NCBI RefSeq assembly: GCF_040544485.1
Contig: NZ_JBDZDV010000001.1
Coordinates: 1-64,000, forward strand
DNA: 64,000 nt
Direction of reading: 5' to 3'
From: Lacicoccus halitifaciens
GTDB taxonomy: Bacteria; Bacillota; Bacilli; Staphylococcales; Salinicoccaceae
Below are positions 49,443 through 58,272 of the stretch, in pieces. Every line of letters begins with the position of its first letter. The stretch's first letter is position 1. Under the pieces are notes generated by a model. It was not told the DNA's origin. It saw only the letters and a list, made by a program, of their open reading frames with translations, and did no database searches. The position numbers were made by a program, and so were the translations under genes.

Positions 49443-51020
49443 TTATTGGAATCCGCCTTTTTCAGCGATTTCTTTTGATTCTTCACCGAATTTGGAGAAG
49501 TTTTCTTTAAACAGTTCTTTCAGTTTATTCGCACGCTCGTCGTAGCCGTCTTCATCCAGCCATGTATTTTTAGGCATGAGGAGTTCGTCGGGTACACCTG
49601 TGATCGTGACAGGTACATTCAGGCCGAATACTTCATCCTTTTCAAATTCGCCGAGTTCGAGCTCTCCGCTGATTGCGCGGCGGATCATCGTGCGTGTATG
49701 TTTGAGGTCCATGCGGCGTCCGACACCGTAACCGCCGCCGGTCCATCCGGTGTTCACCAGGTAGACGTTCACGTCATGTTTTTCAATCAGACGGCCGAGC
49801 ATCTTCGCATAGACGGTCGCTTCCAATGGAAGGAACGGGGAACCGAAGCAGGAAGAGAATACCGGCTGCGGCTCTGTGACGCCTCTTTCAGTACCTGCGA
49901 GCTTGGAAGTGAAGCCGCTTAAGAAATGGTACATCGACTGATCCCGGTCGAGTTTGCTGATCGGGGGAAGTACGCCGAACGCATCTGCCGTCAGGAAGAT
50001 GATCGTCTGCGGGTGGCCGGCCACTGAAGGGATGCGTGCATTGTCGATATGGTGGAGCGGGTAGGCTGCACGTGTGTTTTCAGTCAGTGAATTATCTTCA
50101 TAGTCCGGTGTACCGTCTTCATCGAGCACGACGTTTTCAAGAACGGCACCGAAACGGATTGCACCGTGAATCTCAGGTTCTTTTTCCGCTGAGAGGTCGA
50201 TGGTCTTCGCATAACAGCCGCCTTCGATGTTGAAGACGCCTTCGTCGTTCCAGCCGTGCTCATCATCACCGATGAGGTCACGGTGGGGATCGGCTGACAA
50301 TGTCGTCTTGCCTGTTCCGGACAAGCCGAAGAAGAGGGCGACATCCTTGTTCTCACCGACGTTTGCAGAGCAGTGCATGCTCATGACACCCTGTTCCGGA
50401 AGCAGGTAGTTCATGATCGAGAAGATGGATTTCTTCATTTCTCCTGCATATTCGGTACCGCCGATCAGGATGATACCTTTCTTAAGGGAAACGATGACGA
50501 ATGCCTCTGAGTTTGTACCGTCCGTTTCAGGATCGGCCTTGAAATTCGGGGCGGAGACGATGGTGAATTCAGGATCGATGTTCAAAGCTTCCTCTTTGGT
50601 CTCTGGTCGGATGAAGAGGTTCTGCACGAAAAGGTTGTGCCAGCTGAACTCATTGATGACCTGCAGGTTCAGGCGTGTGCTTTCATCGGCACCCGCATAA
50701 CCTTTGAATACGAACGTCTCATCTTGACTGTTCAGGTGGTCGATCACTTTTTCGAAGAGGTTGTCGAATACTTCTTCGGAGATCGGCTGGTTCACTTCAC
50801 CCCAGTCGACCTTATGGTCCGAAACGTTATCTTCAACGATGAAGCGGTCTTTGGGACTGCGCCCGGTGTACTTTCCAGTTTCTGCCCTGAGTGCGCCTGT
50901 GTCCGTCAGTGCGCCTTCGCCTCTTCTGAGTGAAGCGGTGACGAGATGGGGAGTGGAAAGTTGAACTTTTGTGGTATCTTTGGATACCAGCTTGGAAATT
51001 AATTCAGAATGGTTGACCAT
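49443..51020 (-). CDS. pckA: Phosphoenolpyruvate carboxykinase (ATP)
   Basis: A 525-residue gluconeogenic enzyme converting oxaloacetate to PEP. The kinase-1a loop GLSGTGKTTLSADP, metal-binding LIGDDEHGW and the TGRSPKDRF substrate motif are intact. GGAGG is seven bases before the ATG. The promoter region carries repeated sequence motifs (see 51049-51215) suggesting repressor control, which would fit the need to shut gluconeogenesis off on sugar. Confidence 0.96.
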   Translation of the reverse strand: MVNHSELISKLVSKDTTKVQLSTPHLVTASLRRGEGALTDTGALRAETGKYTGRSPKDRFIVEDNVSDHKVDWGEVNQPISEEVFDNLFEKVIDHLNSQDETFVFKGYAGADESTRLNLQVINEFSWHNLFVQNLFIRPETKEEALNIDPEFTIVSAPNFKADPETDGTNSEAFVIVSLKKGIILIGGTEYAGEMKKSIFSIMNYLLPEQGVMSMHCSANVGENKDVALFFGLSGTGKTTLSADPHRDLIGDDEHGWNDEGVFNIEGGCYAKTIDLSAEKEPEIHGAIRFGAVLENVVLDEDGTPDYEDNSLTENTRAAYPLHHIDNARIPSVAGHPQTIIFLTADAFGVLPPISKLDRDQSMYHFLSGFTSKLAGTERGVTEPQPVFSSCFGSPFLPLEATVYAKMLGRLIEKHDVNVYLVNTGWTGGGYGVGRRMDLKHTRTMIRRAISGELELGEFEKDEVFGLNVPVTITGVPDELLMPKNTWLDEDGYDERANKLKELFKENFSKFGEESKEIAEKGGFQ

Positions 51021-51048
51021 ATGTATGCCTCCAGGAGTAGAATTTGAT

Positions 51049-51215
51049 GACTATTCGCAAGTAGTATAACACATTATCAAATGATGTAACACATTAAAAA
51101 TGGGACTATTCGCGTTTACCTTTCATCATACTATCTGTGAAATAAAATGTTAAGACAACCTTTCATAAAAGGTACATTTTACACTTATTATATAATATTA
51201 TTTATAGACTATTCG
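51049..51215. promoter_or_regulatory. Repeated motifs in the pckA / Ltp-lipoprotein divergent control region
   Basis: GACTATTCG occurs three times on the plus strand (51049-51057, 51104-51112, 51207-51215); the first two extend to GACTATTCGC. Between the first two, TAACACATTA occurs twice, 20 bases apart (51067-51076, 51087-51096). A minus-strand -10 TATACT (about 51064-51069) for pckA lies inside this arrangement, so one copy is downstream and one upstream of the promoter core. Confidence 0.65.
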
Positions 51216-51305
51216 TAATATTTGAAATAAAACGTTTTTTACCCTTACTTTACGAAAGAAATGTTATATACTTATATGTAAATATTTAGAAGGGGAGTAA
51301 AAGTC

Positions 51306-52085
51306 ATGAAAAAATTCTTTATAGGGTCCGGCCTTGGAATAATGATGATTTTAAGCGGCTGCAGCCCCGAAGCAGAATCGGATACCGCAGCTGACGAACT
51401 ATCTGAGGCACTCGCCGAGACCGAAGCTGAAAACGAGCAGTTGAATGAGGCGATTGGAAGCCTGGAAGAGGAAAATCAGGAATTGAGGGAACAGGCTGAA
51501 GAAGCTGCCGGCGGTGAAGGGGATGATGAGGAAATTGATGAACTGAAGAATGAGAATGAAGAACTTCAAGGCATGAATGCCGAACTGCAGGAAGAAAATG
51601 AGGGCCTGGCATCTGAAGTTGAAGCACTGGAAGCGAAAAATGATGAATTGAATGGTGAAATCGCGTCACTTGAAGATGACATATCTTCCCTGCGTGCAGA
51701 AGATGATGAAGCCGAGACTGAGGCGGACCTCGGCACCGGTGATATCGGTGACAGTGAGGATGCGGCATCCGGGGACGATGTACCGGCGGAATGGCGGGCG
51801 GCGCTGGACAGTGCCTACACTTATGCCGAAGTCCTGCATATGTCAAAGGCTGGCATCTACGATCAGCTTGTCTCTGAATACGGAGAGAATTTCCCGGCTG
51901 ACGCAGCACAGTATGCTGTGGATACCATGGAGTGGGACTGGAATGCGAATGCGCTGGAGTCTGCGAAGACTTACCGTGAAGTCATGAGCATGTCGAATGC
52001 CGCAATATATGACCAGCTGATATCAGAGTACGGGGAGCAGTTCACGGCGGAAGAGGCGCAGTACGCAGTGGATAACCTGGACTGA
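51306..52085 (+). CDS. Ltp-family lipoprotein with coiled-coil stalk
   Basis: A 259-residue lipoprotein: lipobox LSGC (Cys19), a Glu/Leu/Asn-rich coiled coil (about residues 28-140), an acidic linker, then two tandem helix-turn-helix-like repeats of about 48 residues (ALDSAYTYAEVLHMSKAGIY..., ALESAKTYREVMSMSNAAIY...). The repeats match the Ltp domain (host-cell-surface-exposed lipoprotein, PF07553). In a Streptococcus thermophilus phage, Ltp lipoprotein blocks DNA injection of other phages. Whether a chromosomal, coiled-coil version does so is unknown. AAGGGGAG lies before the ATG. Confidence 0.85.
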   Translation: MKKFFIGSGLGIMMILSGCSPEAESDTAADELSEALAETEAENEQLNEAIGSLEEENQELREQAEEAAGGEGDDEEIDELKNENEELQGMNAELQEENEGLASEVEALEAKNDELNGEIASLEDDISSLRAEDDEAETEADLGTGDIGDSEDAASGDDVPAEWRAALDSAYTYAEVLHMSKAGIYDQLVSEYGENFPADAAQYAVDTMEWDWNANALESAKTYREVMSMSNAAIYDQLISEYGEQFTAEEAQYAVDNLD

Positions 52086-52141
52086 TAAAAACGGAACCTC
52101 TTGTATTGTCGCAGCCATTCTAGTATATTATAACCTGAGTT

Positions 52142-52292
52142 ATCTCTTATCCAGAGCAGGTGGAGGGAACAGACCCGTTGAAGCCCAGCAACCTCTTTTT
52201 ATTAAAGAAAGGTGCTAAAGAACGCAGAGTATTCTGAGCGATAAGGGGAAGAGCGGAGTCTTTTCTCTATGTTTGAGAAAAGACTTTATTTT
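52142..52292 (+). ncRNA. S-box (SAM-I) riboswitch with terminator, upstream of metK
   Basis: The P1 stem CTTATC/GATAAG (52146-52151 with 52240-52245), the conserved CAGAGCAGGTGGAGGGA, CCCGUUGAAGCC-like and CAGCAACC blocks, and GGTGCTAA are present. The expression platform is a terminator stem AGTCTTTTCTC/GAGAAAAGACT (52257-52267 with 52275-52285) plus TTATTTTG. SAM binding should end transcription before metK. Confidence 0.97.
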
Positions 52293-52335
52293 GTTTTAAG
52301 AGATAGCCAATAACTTAAAGGAGCAATATACAAAA

Positions 52336-53529
52336 ATGGGCGAAAGAATTTTATTTACATCGGAATCGGTGACCGAAGGTCATCCTGATAAGATAGCGGA
52401 CCAGATTTCGGATGCGATTCTGGATGAAATCCTCACACGGGATAAGGATGCACGTGTGGCATGTGAGACAGTGGTCAACACAGGTCTTGCATTGATCGTC
52501 GGTGAAATCAGCACAGAGACTTACGTGGATATCCCCAAAATTGTGAGGGAGACGGTGAAGGGCATCGGCTACATCGATGCAAAATACGGTTATGACTACA
52601 AGACGATGTCGGTCCTGACAGGCATTGATGAGCAGTCTGAAGATATCGCAGTCGGCGTGGACAACGCGATAGAGACGCGGAAGACCGATGAAGTGACGAC
52701 AGGGGCGGGGGATCAGGGCCTCATGTTCGGGTATGCTTCAAATGAAACGGCTGAACTGATGCCGCTGCCGATCTCCCTTGCACATAAGCTGTCGAAACAG
52801 CTGGCTGAAGTGAGGAAGAACGGCGCACTGGATTACTTGAGGCCGGACGGCAAAACGCAGGTGACGGTCGAGTATGACGAGGAGGATAATGTGAAGCGGG
52901 TGGACACCATCGTCATTTCCACGCAGCACAGTGAAGGCGTCTCGACCCAGCAGATCTACGATGACCTGCTTGAGCACGTGATCGAAGCGGTGGTGCCGCA
53001 GCATCTTCTCGACTCGGAAACACGTTACTTCATCAACCCGACCGGCAGGTTCGTCATCGGCGGACCGCAGGGTGACGCAGGCCTGACCGGCCGGAAGATC
53101 ATCGTGGACACTTACGGCGGGTATGCACGCCATGGCGGCGGTGCCTTCAGCGGAAAAGACCCGACGAAAGTCGACCGCTCGGCTGCCTATGCTGCAAGGT
53201 ACATCGCGAAAAACATCGTGGCAAGCGGCATATGCGATAAATGTGAGATACAGCTCGCATACGCGATCGGCGTCAGCCAGCCTGTATCCATTGCAGTCGA
53301 CACCTTCGGCACTTCGGAGGTCAGTGAAACGGAAATCGTCGAGGCGATCCGGGCATTGTTCGACTTATCACCCGACGGCATCATCAGGATGCTGGACTTG
53401 AAGCGGCCGATCTATAAGGACACGGCAAGCTACGGCCACTTTGGTCGTGAAGATCTGGACGCACCGTGGGAAGCAGTGGATAAGGTCGCGTATATAAAAG
53501 AATATTTAAACCATCCAATACAAAAATAA
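52336..53529 (+). CDS. metK: S-adenosylmethionine synthetase
   Basis: A 397-residue enzyme making SAM from methionine and ATP. Motifs SVTEGHPDKIADQISDA, GAGDQGLMFGYA and GGAFSGKDPTKVDRSAAY are intact. AAAGGAG precedes the ATG. Controlled by the S-box riboswitch 40 bases upstream; ends at a strong terminator. Confidence 0.97.
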   Translation: MGERILFTSESVTEGHPDKIADQISDAILDEILTRDKDARVACETVVNTGLALIVGEISTETYVDIPKIVRETVKGIGYIDAKYGYDYKTMSVLTGIDEQSEDIAVGVDNAIETRKTDEVTTGAGDQGLMFGYASNETAELMPLPISLAHKLSKQLAEVRKNGALDYLRPDGKTQVTVEYDEEDNVKRVDTIVISTQHSEGVSTQQIYDDLLEHVIEAVVPQHLLDSETRYFINPTGRFVIGGPQGDAGLTGRKIIVDTYGGYARHGGGAFSGKDPTKVDRSAAYAARYIAKNIVASGICDKCEIQLAYAIGVSQPVSIAVDTFGTSEVSETEIVEAIRALFDLSPDGIIRMLDLKRPIYKDTASYGHFGREDLDAPWEAVDKVAYIKEYLNHPIQK

Positions 53530-53556
53530 ACCCGGGGGAATTCCCCCGGGTTTTAA
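53528..53556. terminator. metK terminator, bidirectional
   Basis: A near-perfect GC-rich palindrome AACCCGGGGG/CCCCCGGGTT (about 53528-53553) ending in TTTTA, between convergent metK and the small lipoprotein gene. Confidence 0.9.
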
Positions 53557-53570
53557 TTTCATGAAAGAGA

Positions 53571-53780
53571 TTAAACTTCGTCGTCTTCCTCTTCCTCTTC
53601 TTCTTCATCTTCTTCAAGTGGATCTTCAGCTGCTGGATCCTCTGCACCTTCTTCTTCAGTGCCTTCTTCCATTGCCGGATCTTCGGCTGCTGGATCTTCT
53701 TCAGTTTCACCTTCGCCACATGCTCCAAGTACGAGTACTGACGCCAGTCCGCCTGCCATTAGATACTTCTTCAAGTCCAT
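53571..53780 (-). CDS. Hyperacidic lipoprotein, paralogue 3
   Basis: A 69-residue lipoprotein. The signal DLKKYLMAGGLASVLVLGAC is shared with 29510-29800 and 37230-37988; the mature part of about 48 residues is nearly all Glu, Asp, Ala, Pro and Gly, with no positive charge. A mature protein this small and acidic has no fold. GGAGGC precedes the ATG. An unusual inverted repeat lies in its presumed leader (53818-53877). Confidence 0.75.
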   Translation of the reverse strand: MDLKKYLMAGGLASVLVLGACGEGETEEDPAAEDPAMEEGTEEEGAEDPAAEDPLEEDEEEEEEEDDEV

Positions 53781-54107
53781 AGTAAAAGCCTCCTAATTTA
53801 ATTTCCTAATATATTTTATGGGTAATACCTGCTAACTCTCTTTGTCTATGCAGCAAGTCATACTCTCTATTACCCATGTTGCATTCATTAAAACATATAT
53901 CCATATAAATGTTAAACGAAAAGGTGGAAAAATCAGATTTTTAAAGTGAAAACTTTCAATTTATTAAGTGTATTCTGTCAACATAGAGGAACATTGAGGG
54001 AGATCCCCAGTGAGGATTTTTATCTTTTCTGTCGAAAACCATTTACAGTATTGTTATAATATCAATGGAAAGATTTGTGGAACTATAATCGGATAGGAGA
54101 TATGCGA
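53781..54107. other. Intergenic stretch between the small lipoprotein and NERD genes
   Basis: About 327 AT-rich bases without a supported gene. It contains the 53818-53877 inverted repeat, a stretch with no feature I can identify (53880-54040), and a TATAAT box (about 54054-54059) probably serving the NERD gene. Confidence 0.6.
53818..53877. promoter_or_regulatory. Long-range inverted repeat in a leader region
   Basis: ATGGGTAATA (53818-53827) and TATTACCCAT (53868-53877) form a perfect 10-bp stem. The 40-base interior has a further short pairing TGCT/AGCA. It lies 38 bases upstream of a lipoprotein gene on the minus strand; could be an mRNA leader structure or an operator pair. Confidence 0.5.
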
Positions 54108-55016
54108 ATGAACACAGAAATTTTTACAGACCCGGTCTTTATAGCGGTTGCTGCATTGCTGGTGATTCTGGCAATCGTGTTTCTGGTCTATTATTTAAAG
54201 CACCGTAATGATATCAGCAAAGTCCAGAATTCATATGAAGATCAGAAAAAATCACTGGTCGATAAATATGAAAGTGAACTTGAAGAAGAGCATCTGACTC
54301 GTAAAAAAGAAGTTTCGACGCTCAATGAGAAATATCATAATGATACGAGTCTCTTGAACAATAAACTTACGAGCCTCCACCAGTTCACGGTGGATAAAGG
54401 AGAATATCTGACGGATCTGGCTTTGTTCCAGCTGAAGGAGAAACTGGTCAGGGAAGAAAAGATCCGCAGCTCGGATATGCTGATTTTATCGAATGTCTTC
54501 CTCCCGAGCCGTAACTACACCAACACCCGCAAGATCGATCATCTCGTGCTGACCCGTACCGGGCTGTACCTGATCGACTCCAGGTACTGGAGCGGGCATA
54601 TCCTTCACGGTGTGAACGAGAATAACTTCGAAGAATTACCATATATTGAATCTTTCTTCGAGCTCCTCGACCTTGATAAGAAGCAGGAACAGACCCTCAT
54701 CTTCGATAAGTCGGATGATAAGAACATTTCGGTGAATCACTATAATCAGGTGATTGATGAAACGAAGGTCTCTGCCGAGAAACTTCGGAACATCCTGAAG
54801 CTCCAGTATGATGTGGTGCCGATGATATACTTCAATCCAAAGGATGGCGGCGGATATTCCATCGCGAATTATTCGGAGGATGACAGTGTGAAAGTTCTGG
54901 TCGGAAAAGAGGAATTGGAGGAATTCTTCCTCAAATATATTTTCCATGGCAGATTCCAGTATACTGTGAAGGAACTGGCAGAAATTGAAGATGCAATCCT
55001 GTCACTGAACCCTTGA
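54108..55016 (+). CDS. NERD-domain membrane protein
   Basis: A 302-residue protein: one N-terminal transmembrane helix (about residues 9-30), a coiled-coil segment (about 33-100), and a NERD (nuclease-related) domain, seen in LILSNVFLPSRNYTNTRKIDHLVLT and GLYLIDSRYWSGHI. NERD domains resemble Holliday-junction-resolvase-type nucleases and occur on proteins of unknown role. The ATG at 54108 is eight bases after GGAG; earlier starts lack one. Confidence 0.82.
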   Translation: MNTEIFTDPVFIAVAALLVILAIVFLVYYLKHRNDISKVQNSYEDQKKSLVDKYESELEEEHLTRKKEVSTLNEKYHNDTSLLNNKLTSLHQFTVDKGEYLTDLALFQLKEKLVREEKIRSSDMLILSNVFLPSRNYTNTRKIDHLVLTRTGLYLIDSRYWSGHILHGVNENNFEELPYIESFFELLDLDKKQEQTLIFDKSDDKNISVNHYNQVIDETKVSAEKLRNILKLQYDVVPMIYFNPKDGGGYSIANYSEDDSVKVLVGKEELEEFFLKYIFHGRFQYTVKELAEIEDAILSLNP

Positions 55017-55032
55017 TCTTCGCAGATGGACT

Positions 55033-55061
55033 AAAACCCTGTACTTCATGTACAGGGTTTT
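55033..55061 (+). terminator. NERD gene terminator
   Basis: A 12-bp stem AAAACCCTGTAC/GTACAGGGTTTT (55033-55044 with 55050-55061) with T tail. Confidence 0.88.
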
Positions 55062-55134
55062 GTCAATATATGAAAGCTTTCAGGGTGATGCTCCAACGCT
55101 ATTCACCCGGCGGTTTTCGCAGGGAGGCAAAAAG

Positions 55135-56547
55135 ATGAATCTGAGAATAGCGATCATAGGCGGGGGTGTCGCCGGTGTCAATATCACCCGGCGCCTCATT
55201 TCACATCATGGCTGCCATGATGGCTGGAAGATCGACATTTATGATACGGAGGAGAAGATGGGGCGGGGCAAGCCGTATATGGATGACAATGAACATCTTC
55301 TACTCAATATACCGACTGATGAGATGAGAATCACCGGTGACGGTGATTTCACTGACTGGCTGAAAGCCCGGTCGATTCCTGTCCATGACTACAATCCGAG
55401 GAAGCATTTCGGGGCATACTCTTTGGACATATTGCGGGGGCTCATGGCTTCAAACGAAGGCGTCCGACCGGTCTATAGGGAAGTCACAGATATCGTATAT
55501 GATGCCGAAGAGGCTTCCTACAGGGTCGATACAGACACCTCTTCTGAAAAATATGAACTCGTATTTCTGGCAATGGGACAGATGGACTACGCAGACCCTT
55601 ACAGCCTGGAAGGCATGGAAAAATTCGTCCATAATCCTTATCCCGTCAGGGAGCACCTGAAAGATGCCGATGGAAAAATCGGCATCCTCGGCACCGGGTT
55701 GTCGGCGATCGACTGCGTCAGATACCTGCTGCTGGAAAGGGGGAAGGATCAGGTCCATCTCTTTTCAAGAAGCGGGGAAATGCCTTCCGTACGAGGAAAG
55801 AGTCATCAATTTAAAATCCGGCATTTCACGGAAGAAGCGCTGGATGCCTTGATAAAAGATGATCTGATTCCATTAGAGGAGGTCGTCACATTATTCAGAA
55901 GGGAAATGGCTGCACAAAACATCGGAGAATCCCTTTTCTACAGGCAGTCCGGCAATACGCTTGAAGATTTGAAGTATGACATTGCCAACAGCGGCCAAGT
56001 AGGGAAGCTGCAGTATCTCATCATTGCGCTGAATCCTTTATTCAGCAGGGTTTTTCCTTACTTTTCCAAAAAAGATAAAGAGCTTTTCATGGAGGAGATC
56101 CATCCTTACATCGATAAAAATCATTCACCCATGCCCGCAGAAGTTGCGGAGCAGCTTGTGGAGTGGGCCGATGCAGGGCGGATTATAATCATAGACGATA
56201 TTGAGGAAGTGCAGCCGGGCAGCGGCTTCACTGTCAGGACAGATGATGCATCATACGAAATCGACTGGCTGATCAACGCAACAGGGCCCGAAAAAGACAT
56301 CACCAAAGAAGATTCGCCCATCATCGTCAATATGCTGGACCGTATGCTGATCGCCCCCGGCAGCCTCGGCGGCATACTGGTCGACAGGGCACACCGGGTG
56401 ATCAGCCCGAGATACGGCACTTTGAAGGGCATGTATGCCATCGGCCACCTGACATTCGATTCGGACTATCTGTCAAATACGGTCCGCATCCTCGTTGAAA
56501 ACATCAACAGGATGGTGGACGGGGCGATGAAAGATCTGAACGAATAA
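55135..56547 (+). CDS. FAD/NAD(P)-binding protein
   Basis: A 470-residue flavoprotein with two dinucleotide-binding motifs, LRIAIIGGGVAGVNIT at the start and KIGILGTGLSAIDCV near residue 180, and the domain type (NAD_binding_9) seen in YdhS/HI0933-like uncharacterised oxidoreductases. NLINATGPEKD-like third FAD contact is present as LINATGPEKDIT. The substrate is unknown. GGGAGG precedes ATG 55135; a frame 29 codons longer passes through a terminator and is rejected. Confidence 0.82.
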   Translation: MNLRIAIIGGGVAGVNITRRLISHHGCHDGWKIDIYDTEEKMGRGKPYMDDNEHLLLNIPTDEMRITGDGDFTDWLKARSIPVHDYNPRKHFGAYSLDILRGLMASNEGVRPVYREVTDIVYDAEEASYRVDTDTSSEKYELVFLAMGQMDYADPYSLEGMEKFVHNPYPVREHLKDADGKIGILGTGLSAIDCVRYLLLERGKDQVHLFSRSGEMPSVRGKSHQFKIRHFTEEALDALIKDDLIPLEEVVTLFRREMAAQNIGESLFYRQSGNTLEDLKYDIANSGQVGKLQYLIIALNPLFSRVFPYFSKKDKELFMEEIHPYIDKNHSPMPAEVAEQLVEWADAGRIIIIDDIEEVQPGSGFTVRTDDASYEIDWLINATGPEKDITKEDSPIIVNMLDRMLIAPGSLGGILVDRAHRVISPRYGTLKGMYAIGHLTFDSDYLSNTVRILVENINRMVDGAMKDLNE

Positions 56548-56574
56548 AACCCCCGCAGATGCGGGGGTTTCTTC
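56547..56574. terminator. Shared terminator of the flavoprotein and proline dehydrogenase genes
   Basis: A stem AAACCCCCGCA/TGCGGGGGTTT (56547-56557 with 56560-56570) with T-rich flanks between convergent genes. Confidence 0.88.
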
Positions 56575-57563
56575 TATTGATTTTTGACGAGCCTGTAGGC
56601 GGCAAGGAGTGCGCCGGAAGCGGCAAGCACTGCAGCACCGGTCTGGATCCGCTTGTCTCTCGTCACACCTTTTACGACAAGGTTGATGTTCTGCGGCCTT
56701 TCCGCAAGACGTCGCATGAAGTAGGCATACCAGTCCTTGCCGAACGGCAGGTAGACCACCGTCCTGTAGCCGCGGGACACTAGATTCCTCTGATAGTCCT
56801 TCCTGAATCCATACAGCATCTGGAATTCAAAAGAGTCATCGGGGATATCATTTTCCTTGATGAAGTCGATCGTCTCTTCTATTATATTGTGGTCATGCGT
56901 CGCGATTGAAGTATAGCCGCTGCCTTCCAGCAGGTGGGTCTTGATCAGCCTCATATACGCCGCATCAATATCCTTCTTCGCCTGGAAAGCGACTTCCGGT
57001 GCTTCTTTGTAAGCCCCTTTGACGAGACGCAGGCGCATATCCTTATATTTGATGATGTCTTCCCTTGAATTGAATAAGTATGACTGGATCACCGTGCCGA
57101 CATTATCGAATTCCTCCCTCACGGTATCAAGCAGACGGATGGTATCGCCATATGATGCGTAATTCTCCATATCCAGGTTGATGAACATATCCGCCTGCTT
57201 CGCCACAGTGAGGATTTCCCTTACGTTCTGAAGGCAGAAGTCATAATCGATGTGCAGGCCGATCTGTGATAATTTGACCGAGCCGTGGGCATCCAGTCCA
57301 TGCTCATCAATCGCTTTGATCATTTCTATGATATTGCTTTTTTCCTGGAGCGCTTCCGACTTTTCAGTGATGAACTCGCCGAGGTTGTCGAATGTGACCC
57401 CCATGCCCTGACCGTTCAAATCTTTGATGCGCTCAATCGTGTCCTCGACTGTAATGCCGCCGACCACTTTGTCGGCACCGAATTTCAGGCCGATTTTCTT
57501 TGTTGCCTCATTAAGTACTTTATTTTCTGAAAGATGTATGAAAAAATCCCGTAATACTGGCAT
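56574..57563 (-). CDS. putM: Proline dehydrogenase
   Basis: A 329-residue FAD enzyme of the monofunctional ProDH/PutM type, oxidising proline to pyrroline-5-carboxylate. The flavin/substrate blocks are RLVKGAYKEAPEVAFQ, SIATHD and FEFQMLYG followed by VYLPFGKDWYAYFMRRLAERP. A short hydrophobic C-terminal tail (GAAVLAASGALLAAYRLV) probably fixes it to the membrane. AGGAGAGG precedes the ATG. Proline is both osmolyte and carbon source here. Confidence 0.93.
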   Translation of the reverse strand: MPVLRDFFIHLSENKVLNEATKKIGLKFGADKVVGGITVEDTIERIKDLNGQGMGVTFDNLGEFITEKSEALQEKSNIIEMIKAIDEHGLDAHGSVKLSQIGLHIDYDFCLQNVREILTVAKQADMFINLDMENYASYGDTIRLLDTVREEFDNVGTVIQSYLFNSREDIIKYKDMRLRLVKGAYKEAPEVAFQAKKDIDAAYMRLIKTHLLEGSGYTSIATHDHNIIEETIDFIKENDIPDDSFEFQMLYGFRKDYQRNLVSRGYRTVVYLPFGKDWYAYFMRRLAERPQNINLVVKGVTRDKRIQTGAAVLAASGALLAAYRLVKNQ

Positions 57564-57686
57564 AAAACCTCTCCTACTTTAAATGTATTCAGTATCCCAT
57601 ATCAATATACAGTCTACCCGTAAAGATAAAGCGTTAACAATAAAATCATGAAAAATTTTGTATAAATTTAGAATTTTTAAAGCGTA

Positions 57687-58190
57687 CTATTTCTTATAGT
57701 GGGGGATGTGGCCGGTGTAAGTTTCATTGATCCGCTGCATTTCTTTTATATCCGCTTCGGTCAGATCCCTCACCACTCTTGCCGGTCTTCCGAACGCAAG
57801 CTTCCTGGGCGGGATCTTGGTGCCCGGCGTGACCAGGCTTCCGGCACCGATGAATGCCCCTTCGCCGATTTCGGCTCCGTCAAGTATCGTCGAATCCATC
57901 CCGATCAATGCGTTGTCCCCGATCGTGCAGCTGTGCAGCGTCACTTTATGGCCGACGGTGACATGGTCTCCGATGATGAGCGGCATATCCGGTGATTCAT
58001 GCAGGACGGAGAGGTCCTGGATATTGCTGTGCCGGCCGATCGTGATGGGTGCGATGTCCCCCCTCAGCACGCTGCCGAACCAGACCGAAGCATATTCTTC
58101 GATGACGACATCCCCGATGACCGTTGCGTTCGGGGCTACAAAAGCGCTTTCATCAATCTGTGGTTCAATTCCTTTGTAATCGAGTATCAT
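57687..58190 (-). CDS. Gamma-carbonic-anhydrase-family protein
   Basis: A 167-residue left-handed beta-helix protein with hexapeptide repeats. The metal ligands of gamma-carbonic anhydrases are seen as His in NIQDLSVLHES, VTVGHKVTLHSC (two His). Relatives (YrdA, PaaY, YtoA) form trimers; not all have anhydrase activity. The ATG at 58190 follows AAAGGAT; a frame 7 codons longer is less likely. Confidence 0.85.
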   Translation of the reverse strand: MILDYKGIEPQIDESAFVAPNATVIGDVVIEEYASVWFGSVLRGDIAPITIGRHSNIQDLSVLHESPDMPLIIGDHVTVGHKVTLHSCTIGDNALIGMDSTILDGAEIGEGAFIGAGSLVTPGTKIPPRKLAFGRPARVVRDLTEADIKEMQRINETYTGHIPHYKK

Positions 58191-58272
58191 TTGCACTATC
58201 CTTTCATTCAATTGTTGTTATAATAATTGTATCATAGTGAATTATAAAAGGACTTAAGGAGACTTGCGTTAA

